A DNA stretch of 64,000 nt, taken from assembly GCA_030549495.1 (NCBI GenBank), contig JAUIRK010000105.1, positions 594,833 through 658,832 of the forward strand, in the 5' to 3' direction. The DNA comes from Nectonema munidae. Taxonomy: Eukaryota > Nematomorpha > Nectonematoida > Nectonematidae. The position numbers and the translations under genes are program-made. The notes under the pieces were generated by a model. The model was given only the letters and a program-made list of their open reading frames with translations, did not search any database and was not told the origin of the DNA. Below are positions 1-10,726 of the stretch, piece by piece. Each line of letters begins with the position of its first letter. Within the stretch, counting starts at the first letter, position 1.

Positions 1-639
1 AATCAATTTAACATATGAAGAGATGTAGATCAAATGCGAACAAGTAAGTGTCGAGATCATAATCCTTAGAAGAAAATGGAAATGAATTAGACAAGAGAAA
101 AAAGAACTTAATGTTGTAAGTCAAAGTAAAATAAAGTTAATGAAAACTTACGAAACGAATTTTTGGGAAAATGTTTTAGTAGACAAGTTTTATCTTTTTA
201 TTTTAAATATAAAAAACTTTCCTTTTGAAAATCTTGATAAAAATGCATAATTTTTTACATGTTAAATATTTGGTCTTTTCTTTTGTACCTAAATGAACTT
301 TATCGTCTTAGTTAAATAAAAATTTCCAAAAAAATGTATTGAAAATTTTTTACTTTTAAATAAAATGAAAAAGAAAAATATCTTTAAATTATTTTCGGAG
401 AAAAATTTCAATTGCACGAAAATTTTTTGCTGGATTTATTTATATGAATTATTATATTTATTTATCGTCATTTTGTCATATTTTATTGCGTATCTCAGGC
501 GAAAAAAGGGTAATGTCGTGGGTCTGTAAACAGATGGCTCGAAACTCACCTTTCTCATACGTCTTTGACACTTTTGCCATATGTTTGGCGTGCCAACAAC
601 CAAGAGCTAGAAATACCAGTCTTCTATATATATTTTTAG
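1..639. other. AT-rich flank upstream of the first recognised exon
   Basis: No exon, repeat or RNA gene is convincing here. It presumably holds 5' flank or intron of the phase-1 gene that follows. An open frame crosses part of it, but the protein-like section of that frame only begins at the splice acceptor at 638-639. Confidence 0.5.
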
Positions 640-741
640 GTATGTGCAACGAAACAAAATCACTCATTCAAGTGTCTCTCAAAAAAGATTTTTATTGCGC
701 GTGTGACTCTGGCAGTGCATACGTGGATGGCATATGCAAAC
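640..741 (+). CDS. exon 1 of the phase-1 gene
   Basis: Acceptor TATTTTTAG ends at 639 and donor GTAAAA starts at 742. The exon is 102 bp, phase 1 at both ends. It encodes about 34 residues with four cysteines near the end (YCACDSG, then GIC), resembling the tail of an EGF-like or other small disulphide module. Confidence 0.55.
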
Positions 742-3700
742 GTAAAACTTTTTTCACCACTTTTCTCCTGAGCTATTTTCAAAATTTAGCAATCTTGGCG
801 CATTCCAAATCGTTCCTCAGTTCAATAAGGACATTTCCCAAAGGCTCAACCCAAATTGAATGGCGATCTGAAGCAAATATTAGTACTTGGGTGGAATTGG
901 TAGAAAGATATGGATATAGAGCAGAGAGAATCAGAACAGAAGTTACTACTCGCAACTTCAAAGAATATATCGACGACCAAGAAGATATTCTAATCACCAT
1001 GTTGAATTTGCAAATTTTCGCTTCTCCTTTTGACCAAAAATGGGAATATGATTTAAAATACACAGGAAACCTAAGTATTTTTTATATACTTATTCTGTAT
1101 AGATGCGGTTGGTTTTGTAGGAAATTATGCAATCATTTAAAAGTTAAAATTTTCAAGTTTGTACTTACTTACATCAGAATAAAATGATCAATCGATCGAA
1201 AAATTATACTTGAGTAAAATACATGAAAAAGAAAAGATGTCCGGTTTTAAACTGAAATCATTAGAAATTGAATAAAGATGTCTGCTTTGTCTGTTACTGG
1301 TTAATGAATACCGATAAACTGTGGGTTTTAAATGCGAAGAGTAAAATTGAAATAGGACGTCAACATACATTGGTTCAAATTGAAATTTTGGTTTGTAAAC
1401 TTGACCAATTTTCTTTATATTTATCCTTAATATTTAAGTTTTTTGAAATGAATGTTTCCTTGAAATTTAATATCCCATTTTTAAAAAAACTTAACTCATA
1501 TGGATTTTAACGAATATTGGGATATTCTGATGTCTTTTTCCAAATTATTTCTCTTGTCAAAAGGAGATTTTAGGATATCTTCAGGCATTTCAATGAACTA
1601 TTACTTTCGTGCATCTGATACATCAAAGGAGTGAAGATAAAAAATCGAAGATCGTAAAAGACCACAGTTGATGCCCAAAATGCGGCATGCTTCCTTTCCC
1701 TGTTTTAGCGCTTTGAGAATGAATGCCTATGCAGTACTGGGAATGAAGTACAACTCTTTTTTAGTGCAGTACTTCTCTAAGTTCAACATCCTACTTTCCA
1801 AAGAATATTAAAGATTGATATCCCACTTTTTTTGAATTGTCTAACCATATTTTGATTTTTTAGAATTTTGTAAACTCTTCCTTGTATTATAAACATAATG
1901 AATTTTAAGCTTTAAGTAAATAGTAAATAATTTACAATTAAGTCCTAAACTTTTTAAAAATTCTTTTTTTGCGAAAAGAAATCTAAAAACATAAGTTTTA
2001 CCTCTATTTATAAAAATATTCTAAAATTTTATAATTTGAATATTAATATATTTATAGAGCTTTTATATCTCCACAAATTTTATGCGAAAATACTTTAAAT
2101 TTTTATAGTGTAGAAAAGGGTAATTTTTATTTTTAGTATAATTTTAATATTCAATTTTTGAAAAAGATAAATTTTTGTTTTTTTCCACAAAGTTATTATA
2201 TAAATTTTTTATATTTAAATATTTTGTTTTCAATTTTTTCGAATTTTATTACTTCTATGACTAATTCCAAAACGATGAATGTATCATTAATAATAATAAT
2301 AATAATAACTTTATTTACAAAAGTACTGATATTTAAAATTAATTGAAAAGTGAAATTTGGAAGAAACTTTCCTGAGGTAGTCCAAAAGCCAAAGGGAAAA
2401 AATGAGAAAGAAGGAACTTTGAAGATCAGCATCAAAGGCCACTCAGCCGTTTGAAGACACCAGCCATGAGCAATGATATTTGTTAATGTTTCACACTTGC
2501 TAAATCATTAAATGATCACGTGTTTCAAAATAAACGAAAAACGAAGAGGACACAATTCGTGTACATATAAAGAGATAAAATAGAGGGGCCATCAAAATGT
2601 TGAAAGTTGGTAAGGGGGAGAATGGAGTGAAATAGGTTAGCAAACACGCTCTTATATAACACAATAAAACTATTGTTAAATAATAATTATCACATTTCAT
2701 TTTTAGATATAGGAATTCATGAATTGAGGATTATTGAAGGATGTCCAGAACTGATGTTAGCAGGTGCATTTATTTTACCGACTGTAGGAAAATGTCACAT
2801 TAAAGATCAAGGTAAGAGAAAGTTTTATTTTACTTTTGCTTATGACTTCTCATTGGTTGGTTTTTGGTTGGTTTTTGGAATATCTTCGCAGCCCTAGCCG
2901 TTAGGGTCTATATGCTCGTATTATACTGGATGATGGGTATCACCGCCTTTCATGATTTTGTTTAAAAATTATGTGCCTTAAAATCAACAAGATTAAAACA
3001 CCGACAAGATGAGAATTTTGACATCTTTTTGTCAAAACGAATGTTAATTTTATAATGATTCGTTCGAAATAGTAACTTTTTGTATTCTCTCAAAAAATTC
3101 TCAAATAGGAAATTATTTTAGAACCCGAGCAATTTTAATTTTTGAGAGATTTTATATGCACTCTCTACGCCGGTATGACTCTTTAGTTAAATCCTCTTGA
3201 ATCCGGCTTTTTTTATTGATATAATCATTCAAAATTATTATAAGAGATACATTTCTTAAGAGCAATGGAGCCAATAAATATATAAGATATTATTATATTC
3301 ATGTTAGTTTTATGCATAAAGTTATAGGTAATGCAGCACTTAATTATTATTGAATGATGCTGGATTCATGGATTTGATTGGCAATTGAGCTCCTGCAAGT
3401 AAGATCTTGGTTTGAGAGTTGGCAGTGACCATTGTGTAACCCTTCTGGAACAATCTCCATTCAAACACCTTTAATCCGTTATTTTTGAGCAGCATTCTTT
3501 CACAAAGATATTTTAGGAATTGATAAATGTCAGATGACGTCATTCAGATCACGTTTGATTTATGACATTTTTAAACGCAATGAAAAGATTAGAAAGTGTG
3601 TCAATAATTTCTTGGTGTATAGGGAATATAAAAATTTTTAATTTTAGAATTTCAAGTTACAAAAGGCGAACATGTCAGATTTGTTACCAAAATTTCAGAA

Positions 3701-4266
3701 CCGCTATTAATAAAATGTGGAAATCCGTATGTTCCATTGAGTCAATACTAAGTAGAATTTGATATAAAACAAGGTACAGGCTTTTACCTATTTAAATAAA
3801 TCACTTATACTTTTTTTTTAGTAATTTTTTTAGAAACCATGAAGAAGACATTTTCAAATATACTGTTATCAAATATTTCCACCCAGGTCACAATAAAATC
3901 ATGCAAATGCCTCCTCATTAATTTTTCCCATTTTTAGTTAAAAGACTAAAAAGTGAAATGCTTCCCATCGAGGCAGAGAGTTTATATTCTTATCAGGATA
4001 ACAACCGAGAGCTTTTTAGAAGTAGTAATAGTACGTTAATCATCATCATACACTCGGACTCTGTAGAAATTTCTAGATATGAACTTTTCAGTACTAAAAC
4101 TTCTGCTGACGAGTTTGTGCCAAGTAAAGCGTTATTTTTCATAACTAGTAACAATATCATTGTTTATTGATTTCAGGTATGAACATAACAGATATACACC
4201 ATGATAATGGACATTTTTATGCGAAGATGTCCACAAATTTTAACGCCACATGCTATTATCCCGATG
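640..4266 (+). CDS. multi-exon gene, probable extracellular protein, unidentified (six exons seen)
   Basis: Six plus-strand blocks with protein-like composition are bounded by AG acceptors and GT donors: 640-741, 790-1074, 2707-2811, 3648-3740, 3938-4030 and 4177-4266. Each begins at the second base of a codon and ends at the first, so every intron is phase 1 and all six join without breaking the frame. Runs of short phase 1-1 exons are typical of extracellular modular proteins. Visible features are a cysteine cluster in the first exon (YCACDSG...GIC), paired cysteines in the third, NIT and NAT sequons in the last, and Ig-like strand patterns in the fourth and last. No signal peptide, membrane segment, start or stop was located, so the model is internal and partial. 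I do not recognise the family; an Ig-like or EGF-like receptor is a guess. Splice sites are predicted by eye; the donor of exon 4 is weak. Confidence 0.6.
790..1074 (+). CDS. exon 2 of the phase-1 gene
   Basis: Acceptor AAAATTTAG ends at 789 and donor GTATTT starts at 1075. The exon is 285 bp, phase 1 at both ends. It encodes about 95 charged residues with no cysteine (WVELVERYGYRAERIR and similar) and an NIS sequon. It is about three times longer than the others, so it may be a fused module or hide a small intron. Confidence 0.5.
1075..2706. other. intron-like AT-rich stretch
   Basis: There is no coding block in phase with the flanking exons. It contains a short TAA microsatellite near 2288-2310 next to AATAAAGT on the minus strand, which looks like the 3' tail of a small minus-strand LINE fragment. 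Undetected exons are possible. Confidence 0.4.
2707..2811 (+). CDS. exon 3 of the phase-1 gene
   Basis: Acceptor ATTTTTAG ends at 2706, and the strong donor GTAAGAG starts at 2812. The exon is 105 bp, phase 1 at both ends. It encodes about 35 residues with two cysteines 18 apart (EGCPEL ... GKCHI). Confidence 0.6.
3648..3740 (+). CDS. exon 4 of the phase-1 gene
   Basis: Acceptor AATTTTAG ends at 3647. The phase-1 reading encodes a beta-rich segment (VTKGEHVRFVTKISEPLLIKC) resembling strands A' to B of an Ig-like domain. The only donor that keeps phase 1 before a stop is the weak TTGA|GTCAAT at 3741, so the 3' boundary is uncertain. Confidence 0.45.
3938..4030 (+). CDS. exon 5 of the phase-1 gene
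   Basis: Acceptor ATTTTTAG ends at 3937 and donor GTACGT starts at 4031. The exon is 93 bp, phase 1 at both ends, and encodes about 31 residues without cysteine. Confidence 0.5.
4177..4266 (+). CDS. exon 6 of the phase-1 gene
   Basis: Acceptor TGATTTCAG ends at 4176, and the strong donor GTAAGA starts at 4267. The exon is 90 bp, phase 1 at both ends. It encodes a strand-turn-strand pattern (MNITDI...NGHFYAKMS) followed by NATCYYPD. The pattern recalls Ig strands E and F with the usual strand-F cysteine replaced by alanine. Further exons downstream were not found. Confidence 0.55.
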
Positions 4267-5522
4267 GTAAGATTTTATTGCCATTCTTTTATTTTCTTTT
4301 ATATCTTATGACATTTCATAAAAAGGGCAACTTGGGAAAGGCGAAGGATTTGAAGTGAACATTGGAAGGGACAGTCAAAAAGAAGTTTTTATAAGGGTAA
4401 CTTGTATAGGGCTTCTAATAATCCAATGATGATCACGAAAAGAATTAAAATTAATCCATCTATTTCTTATAATCATTAGACATGAATATTTTGCACTCCT
4501 TCATGATTAACTCTTTCTTTGTTTTAAATCTTTTAAATAAATTTTTCATCCCAATTCTTTCAAAAATGTAAAATTAAAGAATGAAAATAATAAATATATT
4601 AACTCAAACTGGATTCGAGAAACCAAGGCTGTTCACGAGATGAATCCAAGAGGTACTTGATGGTTGACAGAATATCTTTTTAAACACTCCCTTTTTAGTA
4701 TATAAAAAAAGTTTTTTTAACTTTTTCCTGTAGTTAATGCAAATGAACTGCACAAATACTTATTTCTGAATACAAATACGTTTGTTTGAGACATAAAAGA
4801 TACAACTTAAAAAAGACATATGTAGAGCAAGGCAAATGTTTTTTACTCTTGAAATTTTTCAACCGGAGCATTTAGCTTTCTAATTTCATTACTAGGGTAA
4901 GATTTTTTTGTGTTTATAAGATGAAGAAGAATTTATTATACAAATAGAAATGACAAAATACATGTTGCAAAACACACTAGTCGTATAGACAATTAAAATC
5001 AATATCACATGGCACAAAAACAAAACGAAAAAAAGAAGTTATTTGTATAAATGGTTGAGGAAAAAGTTCCTAGAAACCGATTGAATCTACAACCATCTTG
5101 TATTTAAAAATAAACAAAGACGAAGTACACACATTTATGAATGAAAACAAGAATAACAATTTTTTATGTCACATTTAATATCATATTCAGAAAGAAAAAA
5201 CTTAAATAATTTTTCTAACTATAGGTAAAATATAATTATAAATAAACAAATAATTCCATAGTCTACATGTTCTGAATTTTAAACAAAGATAGAATTTACG
5301 CAACAGGCTATAAGTTAGTTAGTTTATTGTCATATTAAAGATAGAAAAATTGGAAAAGTGAAAAAAAAACCAAGGAGACATATTAAAACATTTGAAATGA
5401 TATAAAAATTAACAATTTTTGTGTAACCCAAAGGTTTGTGTAAACCGCTTATAGGATTTGTCACAAAGAGAGAAGAGAAGAGAAAAAAAAATCGAATGTC
5501 TAACTAAAAAAATAAATAAGGA
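4267..5522. other. non-coding AT-rich interval
   Basis: I see no gene, TIR element or RNA gene. It may be the 3' end or a large intron of the phase-1 gene. The last part, from about 5300, may be the 3' UTR of the minus-strand LINE that follows. Confidence 0.4.
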
Positions 5523-5740
5523 CTAGTTGAAAGAACTCAAGCATATGTAACAGTTTTTTTCGTTGCAGGGATCTTGCTGTGCATATTGGGAAATAACGTA
5601 GTTTTTAAATAATTTTTTGAACTTTTTGATTGACGAGCCAGATTCAGCTAGAAGCATTCTGTTTTCTTCATAAAAGACTACAACTTTATGTTTCACACAC
5701 AAAACAGATAAAGCAAGTCGATAGGATGGTTTCACCAAAG

Positions 5741-6040
5741 TTAACAAGTTCTAAAGGAATATTTATCATTGGTAGTGTAAGTGATTAAATTGTGAAAATG
5801 TTGATGAGGGGAGTCAAGACATGAGAGGAGAAAAGTGCCAACTCTTTGCAGATACAAGTCTTTGAGTCTGATCAAGTTGAACCTGAGAAACAACTCATTT
5901 GTGTGAGAAAACTTACTTACTTTAGCTACAGTTCTTAGAGCTTTCTTGTAAAGAGTTTCAAGTGTCGTCAAATTGCAGTGGCCGTAGTTTACCAAGCTAT
6001 AAGAAAGATAAGGAAGAAAAAGGGTCTTAAGAAGGATCAA
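5741..6040 (-). pseudogene. LINE ORF2 C-terminal region
   Basis: LKTLFLPYLSYSLVNYG followed by LETLYKKALRTVAK is the conserved post-RT region of jockey/CR1-like ORF2. It is absent from the inverted copy at 12740-16937, which stops at the hAT end. Confidence 0.75.
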
Positions 6041-6533
6041 AAGTATGTGCTCTGGTAGAAACTTTTGAGTGTGCTTTAAAATTCCAACAATTTTAGAAAG
6101 TTTTAATGATATACAAATGAACAGCTGTTCCTCAGAGAGTAAGATATAACCTTAGAGTTTAAAGAAAATCAGTCAGAAAAAATGACAGGTAAAAAAAGTT
6201 TTGAAGTATGAGAACAGTAATGTTTATTGAAAATAATGATTTGCAGAGCTTTTTCTGAGTAATAAAAATTGATTCATTATTTGTGTATCACCAATTTTCA
6301 ACACTATAAAGAAGGTGAGGCAGAAAAAGCGCTTTATACAGTAGAAGTTTAATTATAAGAGAAAAATTATTTTTAACAGATTTTAATTTACTCAAATCTC
6401 AATTCAATTTAGAAAGAATAAAATTATATGTGCATTCCAATTTAATTTATTGCAAACACCTAGACCTAAGAAATTAAATTGATCAACAAATTCAATCACA
6501 AAATCAGGCTTTCTAGTGGTGGTACTATTAGAG

Positions 6534-7152
6534 CAGTGGTTCTTAACCTTTTTCAGTGCCCGTACCTCTTGATATCTCAAAAAATGTTCCCGTACCCCCA
6601 TCCAAATATTTGAAAAAGACAAGTAATACAAACCTTGCTGAGAAATTATTGTACTTTTTAATTACTGAACAAAAATATTTTATGTTTATTTCAATTGGAA
6701 AGTGTTAATGAATAAGAGAAAATGAACGCAAATTTATGTAAGTAATTATGAGTAATGCTACAAAATACTACAACACATTTAATTTTTAGTGGCTCTTTTG
6801 TTGTTGTTTTTCATTGATAATGATGTTCAAACTTATCAATTTAAAAGTTAAGTTTTTGAGTTGTGGTAATATAAATTATTTTTACCTTTATTAAAAAATA
6901 AAACATGAATATAATTAAATACATTTGACTTTTTTGATTTTAAGTTATAAAAGTTGTTAAAATCGGCACAACTAGTGTGCCCTAGTTGTGCATTCGGAAC
7001 GCGGGACAAAATAACATAAATCGGAAGATCTCCAGAATAATCAGGATGTCTGGCAACGTCATGTTTCATATGTTTGATATCATGTTTCGTACCCCCAGGT
7101 TTAAGGCTTCGTACCCCTTGGGGGTACAGGTACCCCAGGTTAAGAACCACTG
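6534..7152 (+). mobile_element. hAT MITE copy 1 (619 bp)
   Basis: The inverted termini are CAGTGGTTCTTAACCT and AGGTTAAGAACCACTG, with a perfect 8-bp duplication TATTAGAG at 6526-6533 and 7153-7160. It inserted into the minus-strand LINE. It encodes no transposase; the 106-residue frame across it resembles no known protein and is read as chance coding. It would need transposase from elsewhere. Confidence 0.9.
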
Positions 7153-7344
7153 TATTAGAGAAATACATCGCAGCTGACTCCCTAGAAATTAACTTGCAAC
7201 CACTTTAAAACTAAATTAAAAGAATCAAGTGAGAAGTGCTCTTTAGTTATATCGCCAGTATACATTAGCAAATCACTGCCAATACAAACATCAGAAAAAA
7301 ATCATTCAAGTAAATCAAGAACTCCAGATTTAATCATTTTTAAG

Positions 7345-7932
7345 TCAGATGGCAAATACTGATTGATATCTTGACTTGAGATAAGAAGTAAGCAGATTAC
7401 AAGATGTATAATCAAGTCCGTAAAGACTAAATTTATGAATAAGCCTACAGTGTGGTATCGAATCAAAAGCCTTTGATAGGTCCAAAAAAATTGATACTAG
7501 AGAAAACTTATTATCCAAAAATTCAGTAACTTTGTCAACAAAGATAGAATGGAGTAAGGTAGTTGATTGTTGGTTCCTGAATCCAAACTGCTTTTCATAA
7601 ATAATATTATTCTCTTGTAAATATTTGAGAATTTGGCAATGTAAAAGTTTTTCAAATACAAGGAAGAAATAATGCTTATGTAGAGACATCAAATTTATTA
7701 CCTTTTTTAAAAATTGAATAACTTTTGTATATTTGAAAACAGATGGAAAAAGAGAATGAGAAATGCAGGAGTTAAATCCGATTAGTATGTATTTAGCTAA
7801 AAACAGCACAACAAGTTTAATATTCGAATATCGAAATGCCATAAAAATCTTCACAAAAATGATTTTTAATGATCGTTCAGCTATTCCTGGCTCTAAAACA
7901 AAAGTATCGTAAGCAAATATACTATCATTCAA
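7345..7932 (-). pseudogene. LINE reverse transcriptase fragment
   Basis: This is a 195-residue open frame. Its last 90 residues match RT domains 1 to 3: YEKQFGFRNQQST, then FLDLSKAFDSIPH and HKFSLYGL. The catalytic YxDD block is not in this frame. The N-terminal half is less typical and probably frame-damaged. The same frame recurs inverted at 15539-16126. Confidence 0.85.
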
Positions 7933-8125
7933 AAAAAGTTGGATCTCGTGCTAAGGTCTAGTTATAGTCGAAACACAAAACTTATTAGAAAAAGATAACA
8001 TTAAATTATAAAAAATAATTAATATTTTTATTTGAATCTAAATTTACATTAAAGTCCCCAAAGATCACATGAAAATTGTTTTCACCAAGTAACAGAAGTA
8101 TTGGTTTAACTCAATTAGAAATGCT

Positions 8126-8323
8126 TCAAAATAAATATATCAGTAGATGGAATGGAGGGCGATATATATTGGATAAAACAATATTTTTACTGCCAATTAG
8201 GGAGATCTCTATGGAGAAAATTTCACAAGAAGTCAATTTAAGATCAAATTGGACAACACGGTTAGATATAGTATCATGAATCAGAAAGCCTAAACCAGAA
8301 TGAGAAGAAAGTTTACAACCCAA
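8126..8323 (-). pseudogene. LINE endonuclease fragment
   Basis: The frame contains GLGFLIHD and, 40 residues later, NIYRPP, typical of the LINE apurinic-like endonuclease. A single base differs from the inverted copy at 15148-15345, changing LSNIYRPP to LPNIYRPP. Confidence 0.75.
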
Positions 8324-10099
8324 AGATAAAAGCTTCCTTTTTCTAAAATTTTCGAAAAAAGAGAATCTAGAAAAACATATTATTTATAAGTGAATAACTT
8401 TATCCGTCTTAATCTATAAGTGCAGCAAGTTAAAGCTGAGAATTTTATTTAGAATCGGATTTAGGAGTTTGTTGCTAAAGATTCTAAATTATGTGAAGAG
8501 ATCATGACTTCTCCCAAAATTGTTAAGTTTTTAAACCCCCACCGCAGTGATTTTTACCCTTCCTGCTCTATTTTTTAATACATAGCACCTAGAATTAGCC
8601 CCCCCCCCTCCCCCACGCTAGGGGACGTCATATATGTAGGATATCAAATTAATGTGCTCGCGGTTTATACATAAAAACTCTTTCTAAGTTATAATTTCAT
8701 AAATTTATCTGAAATCGATTATTGCTTCAATGTATAATATTGAATTGACTGAAATACTCAGATTAAAAAAAAGTTAAATCCAAACAAAATACCAGAATAT
8801 ATGAATTTTTGCGAGGAAATGTGTTGATGTAAATCTATTTGATATGCAACAAGACAAAAATTCCATAAAAATTATATCTAATAGAGAAAATCAAAGTTCA
8901 TTTGGATTGAGTGCTTCAAAATTACTAAAAACAAATAAGGGATCCTACTAAGAGTCAACTTTGATGCCTTGAATTTTTAACATAAAGATTGTTTCGTATT
9001 TAATATTGTATGATATTCTTTGTTCTTATGTCATTTCAATGTGCCTTGAGTTCCCATACTTCTCTGATACTTAAATATTTGTACTATATATATATTGTAA
9101 GAAAAATTTGACAAATGATTTCTCGAAAGAAACTGATTTTTACCTATTCGATCAACAGTTCTACGCATTTTTACACTGTAATGGCCCAAAAGGAGTACGT
9201 ACAGAAATAAAAAACATGTAAGATATTGTATTAAAAAATTATTTTAAATTTTAAGTATATGTTTAGTGAGAATTTTATCCTGGATTAAAATTTTAATTGT
9301 GATTTTCAATCAAAAATAAGTTTTTTGATTTGAGTTTTTTTTTGAGAAAATTGAGTTTTATTTAGAATTTGATTACTTCGGAAATGTTAACTTTGCTTGA
9401 TAATTCCACATATTCGTGCACCCTCGTTGCAAAAACTATAAGTCCTGAAATCAACTAAGCATTCGTAATAAAAAAAATAAATAATAAAAAGTATATTTTA
9501 ATGAAAAAAATGAAAGTATGTTTATGAGTTAATTTTCAGGCATACATCACTAACTCTATTTGTTCTTTGACATATTTTTTTAAGTAATGGTAAAAACTAA
9601 AACAAAAAATGGTATCAGCATGATCAATTTACTTTAAAAATATTTTTCTTAAAATGTGAATAAATGTTTTTGAAAAAAAACGAAACTAACCAATTTGATT
9701 GACATTTTCACATTATAATTACGAAAGTTGCGTGGAAAAATTAAATCCGTATCGTGAACTAAATGTGATTGAAATTTCACACTCTAATTGCAAAAAATGA
9801 ATCGAGAAATAAAATCAGCATGTTCGATTTATTTAGAAAAAATTTTTTTATTTATAATGTGGATATATGTTTTTGGATAGACTTTCTCGGACGTAAACCG
9901 CCCATTTGATTGACATTTTTAGAGATTTCTAAATTCTTTTTGCTAAAACGGAATTGAGAAATGAATAAGAATTGTCTATTTCTATAATATAATAATTTCA
10001 ACTTATATATATATGTAGGCTTTTTTTTTTAATTATTTTAAAAAAAATGTATATTTCACCGAACTTTTTTTTTACTTTTTGTATTGAAAGTTAAATTAC
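8324..10099. other. non-coding cargo between the two hAT copies
   Basis: This holds the upstream part of the LINE region, a C-rich tract at about 8599-8615 followed by GGGACGTCATATAT, and AT-rich DNA. Between 9540 and 9960 are diverged, loosely tandem repeats with the recurring motif ATTTGATTGACATTTT. No gene is seen. All of it is copied in the inverted block. Confidence 0.6.
9540..9960. repeat. diverged tandem repeats, ATTTGATTGACATTTT family
   Basis: About three degenerate units of roughly 130 bp share a TTTGATTGACATTTT motif, an ATCAGCATG-like motif and an AATGTG..ATATGTTTTTGGA motif. Similar wording recurs at 57300-57680, suggesting a dispersed satellite-like family. The copy is duplicated inverted at about 13510-13930. 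Confidence 0.45.
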
Positions 10100-10107
10100 T
10101 ATTAGAT

Positions 10108-10726
10108 CAGTGGTTCTTAACCTTTTTCAGTGCCCGTACCTCTTGATATCTCAAAAAATGTTCCCGTACCCCCATCCAAATATTTGAAAAAGACAAGTAA
10201 TACAAACCTTGCTGAGAAATTATTGTACTTTTTAATTACTGAACAAAAATATTTTATGTTTATTTCAATTGGAAAGTGTTAATGAATAAGAGAAAATGAA
10301 CGCAAATTTATGTAAGTAATTATGAGTAATGCTACAAAATACTACAACACATTTAATTTTTAGTGGCTCTTTTGTTGTTGTTTTTCATTGATAATGATGT
10401 TCAAACTTATCAATTTAAAAGTTAAGTTTTTGAGTTGTGGTAATATAAATTATTTTTACCTTTATTAAAAAATAAAACATGAATATAATTAAATACATTT
10501 GACTTTTTTGATTTTAAGTTATAAAAGTTGTTAAAATCGGCACAACTAGTGTGCCCTAGTTGTGCATTCGGAACGCGGGACAAAATAACATAAATCGGAA
10601 GATCTCCAGAATAATCAGGATGTCTGGCAACGTCATGTTTCATATGTTTGATATCATGTTTCGTACCCCCAGGTTTAAGGCTTCGTACCCCTTGGGGGTA
10701 CAGGTACCCCAGGTTAAGAACCACTG
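10108..10726 (+). mobile_element. hAT MITE copy 2 (619 bp)
   Basis: It has the same termini and orientation as copy 1, with a perfect 8-bp duplication TATTAGAT at 10100-10107 and 10727-10734. It is nearly identical in sequence to copy 1, so both are recent. It forms the right-hand end of the composite unit. Confidence 0.9.

Larger units (their letters stand above)
5523..8323 (-). mobile_element. LINE (EN-RT, jockey/CR1-like group), minus strand, interrupted by a hAT
   Basis: Read on the minus strand, pieces of a non-LTR retrotransposon ORF2 occur in the correct order. These are the endonuclease end (8126-8323, with IYRPP), reverse transcriptase (7345-7932, with LDLSKAFDSIPH), the palm end with the helix LVLKWLQVN (about 7170-7345), the post-RT motif FLGLGVCNKLNW (about 6404-6525), the RALRTVAKVSKF helix region (5741-6040) and the C-terminus (5523-5747). 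Several frameshifts and stops separate them, so the copy is dead. A 619-bp hAT at 6534-7152 splits it between palm end and thumb. That shows this locus is the original context of the hAT and makes it the reference for the 4.2-kb duplication. Confidence 0.85.
6534..10726. mobile_element. composite hAT unit, left (donor-like) copy
   Basis: Two 619-bp hAT MITEs in the same orientation (6534-7152 and 10108-10726) bracket 2.96 kb of LINE and non-coding DNA. Each MITE here has its own intact 8-bp target duplication: TATTAGAG for the first, TATTAGAT for the second. They therefore arrived as two independent insertions. The outer ends, CAGTGGTT at 6534 and AACCACTG at 10726, form a valid pair of transposon termini. 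A second, inverted copy of the whole block lies at 12740-16937. Confidence 0.85.

Noticed and set aside
6848-7168. A 100-106-residue open frame present in all four 619-bp hAT copies
   Set aside because: It spans the TIR and has no transposase or other motif. Its conservation simply reflects recent copying of the MITE.
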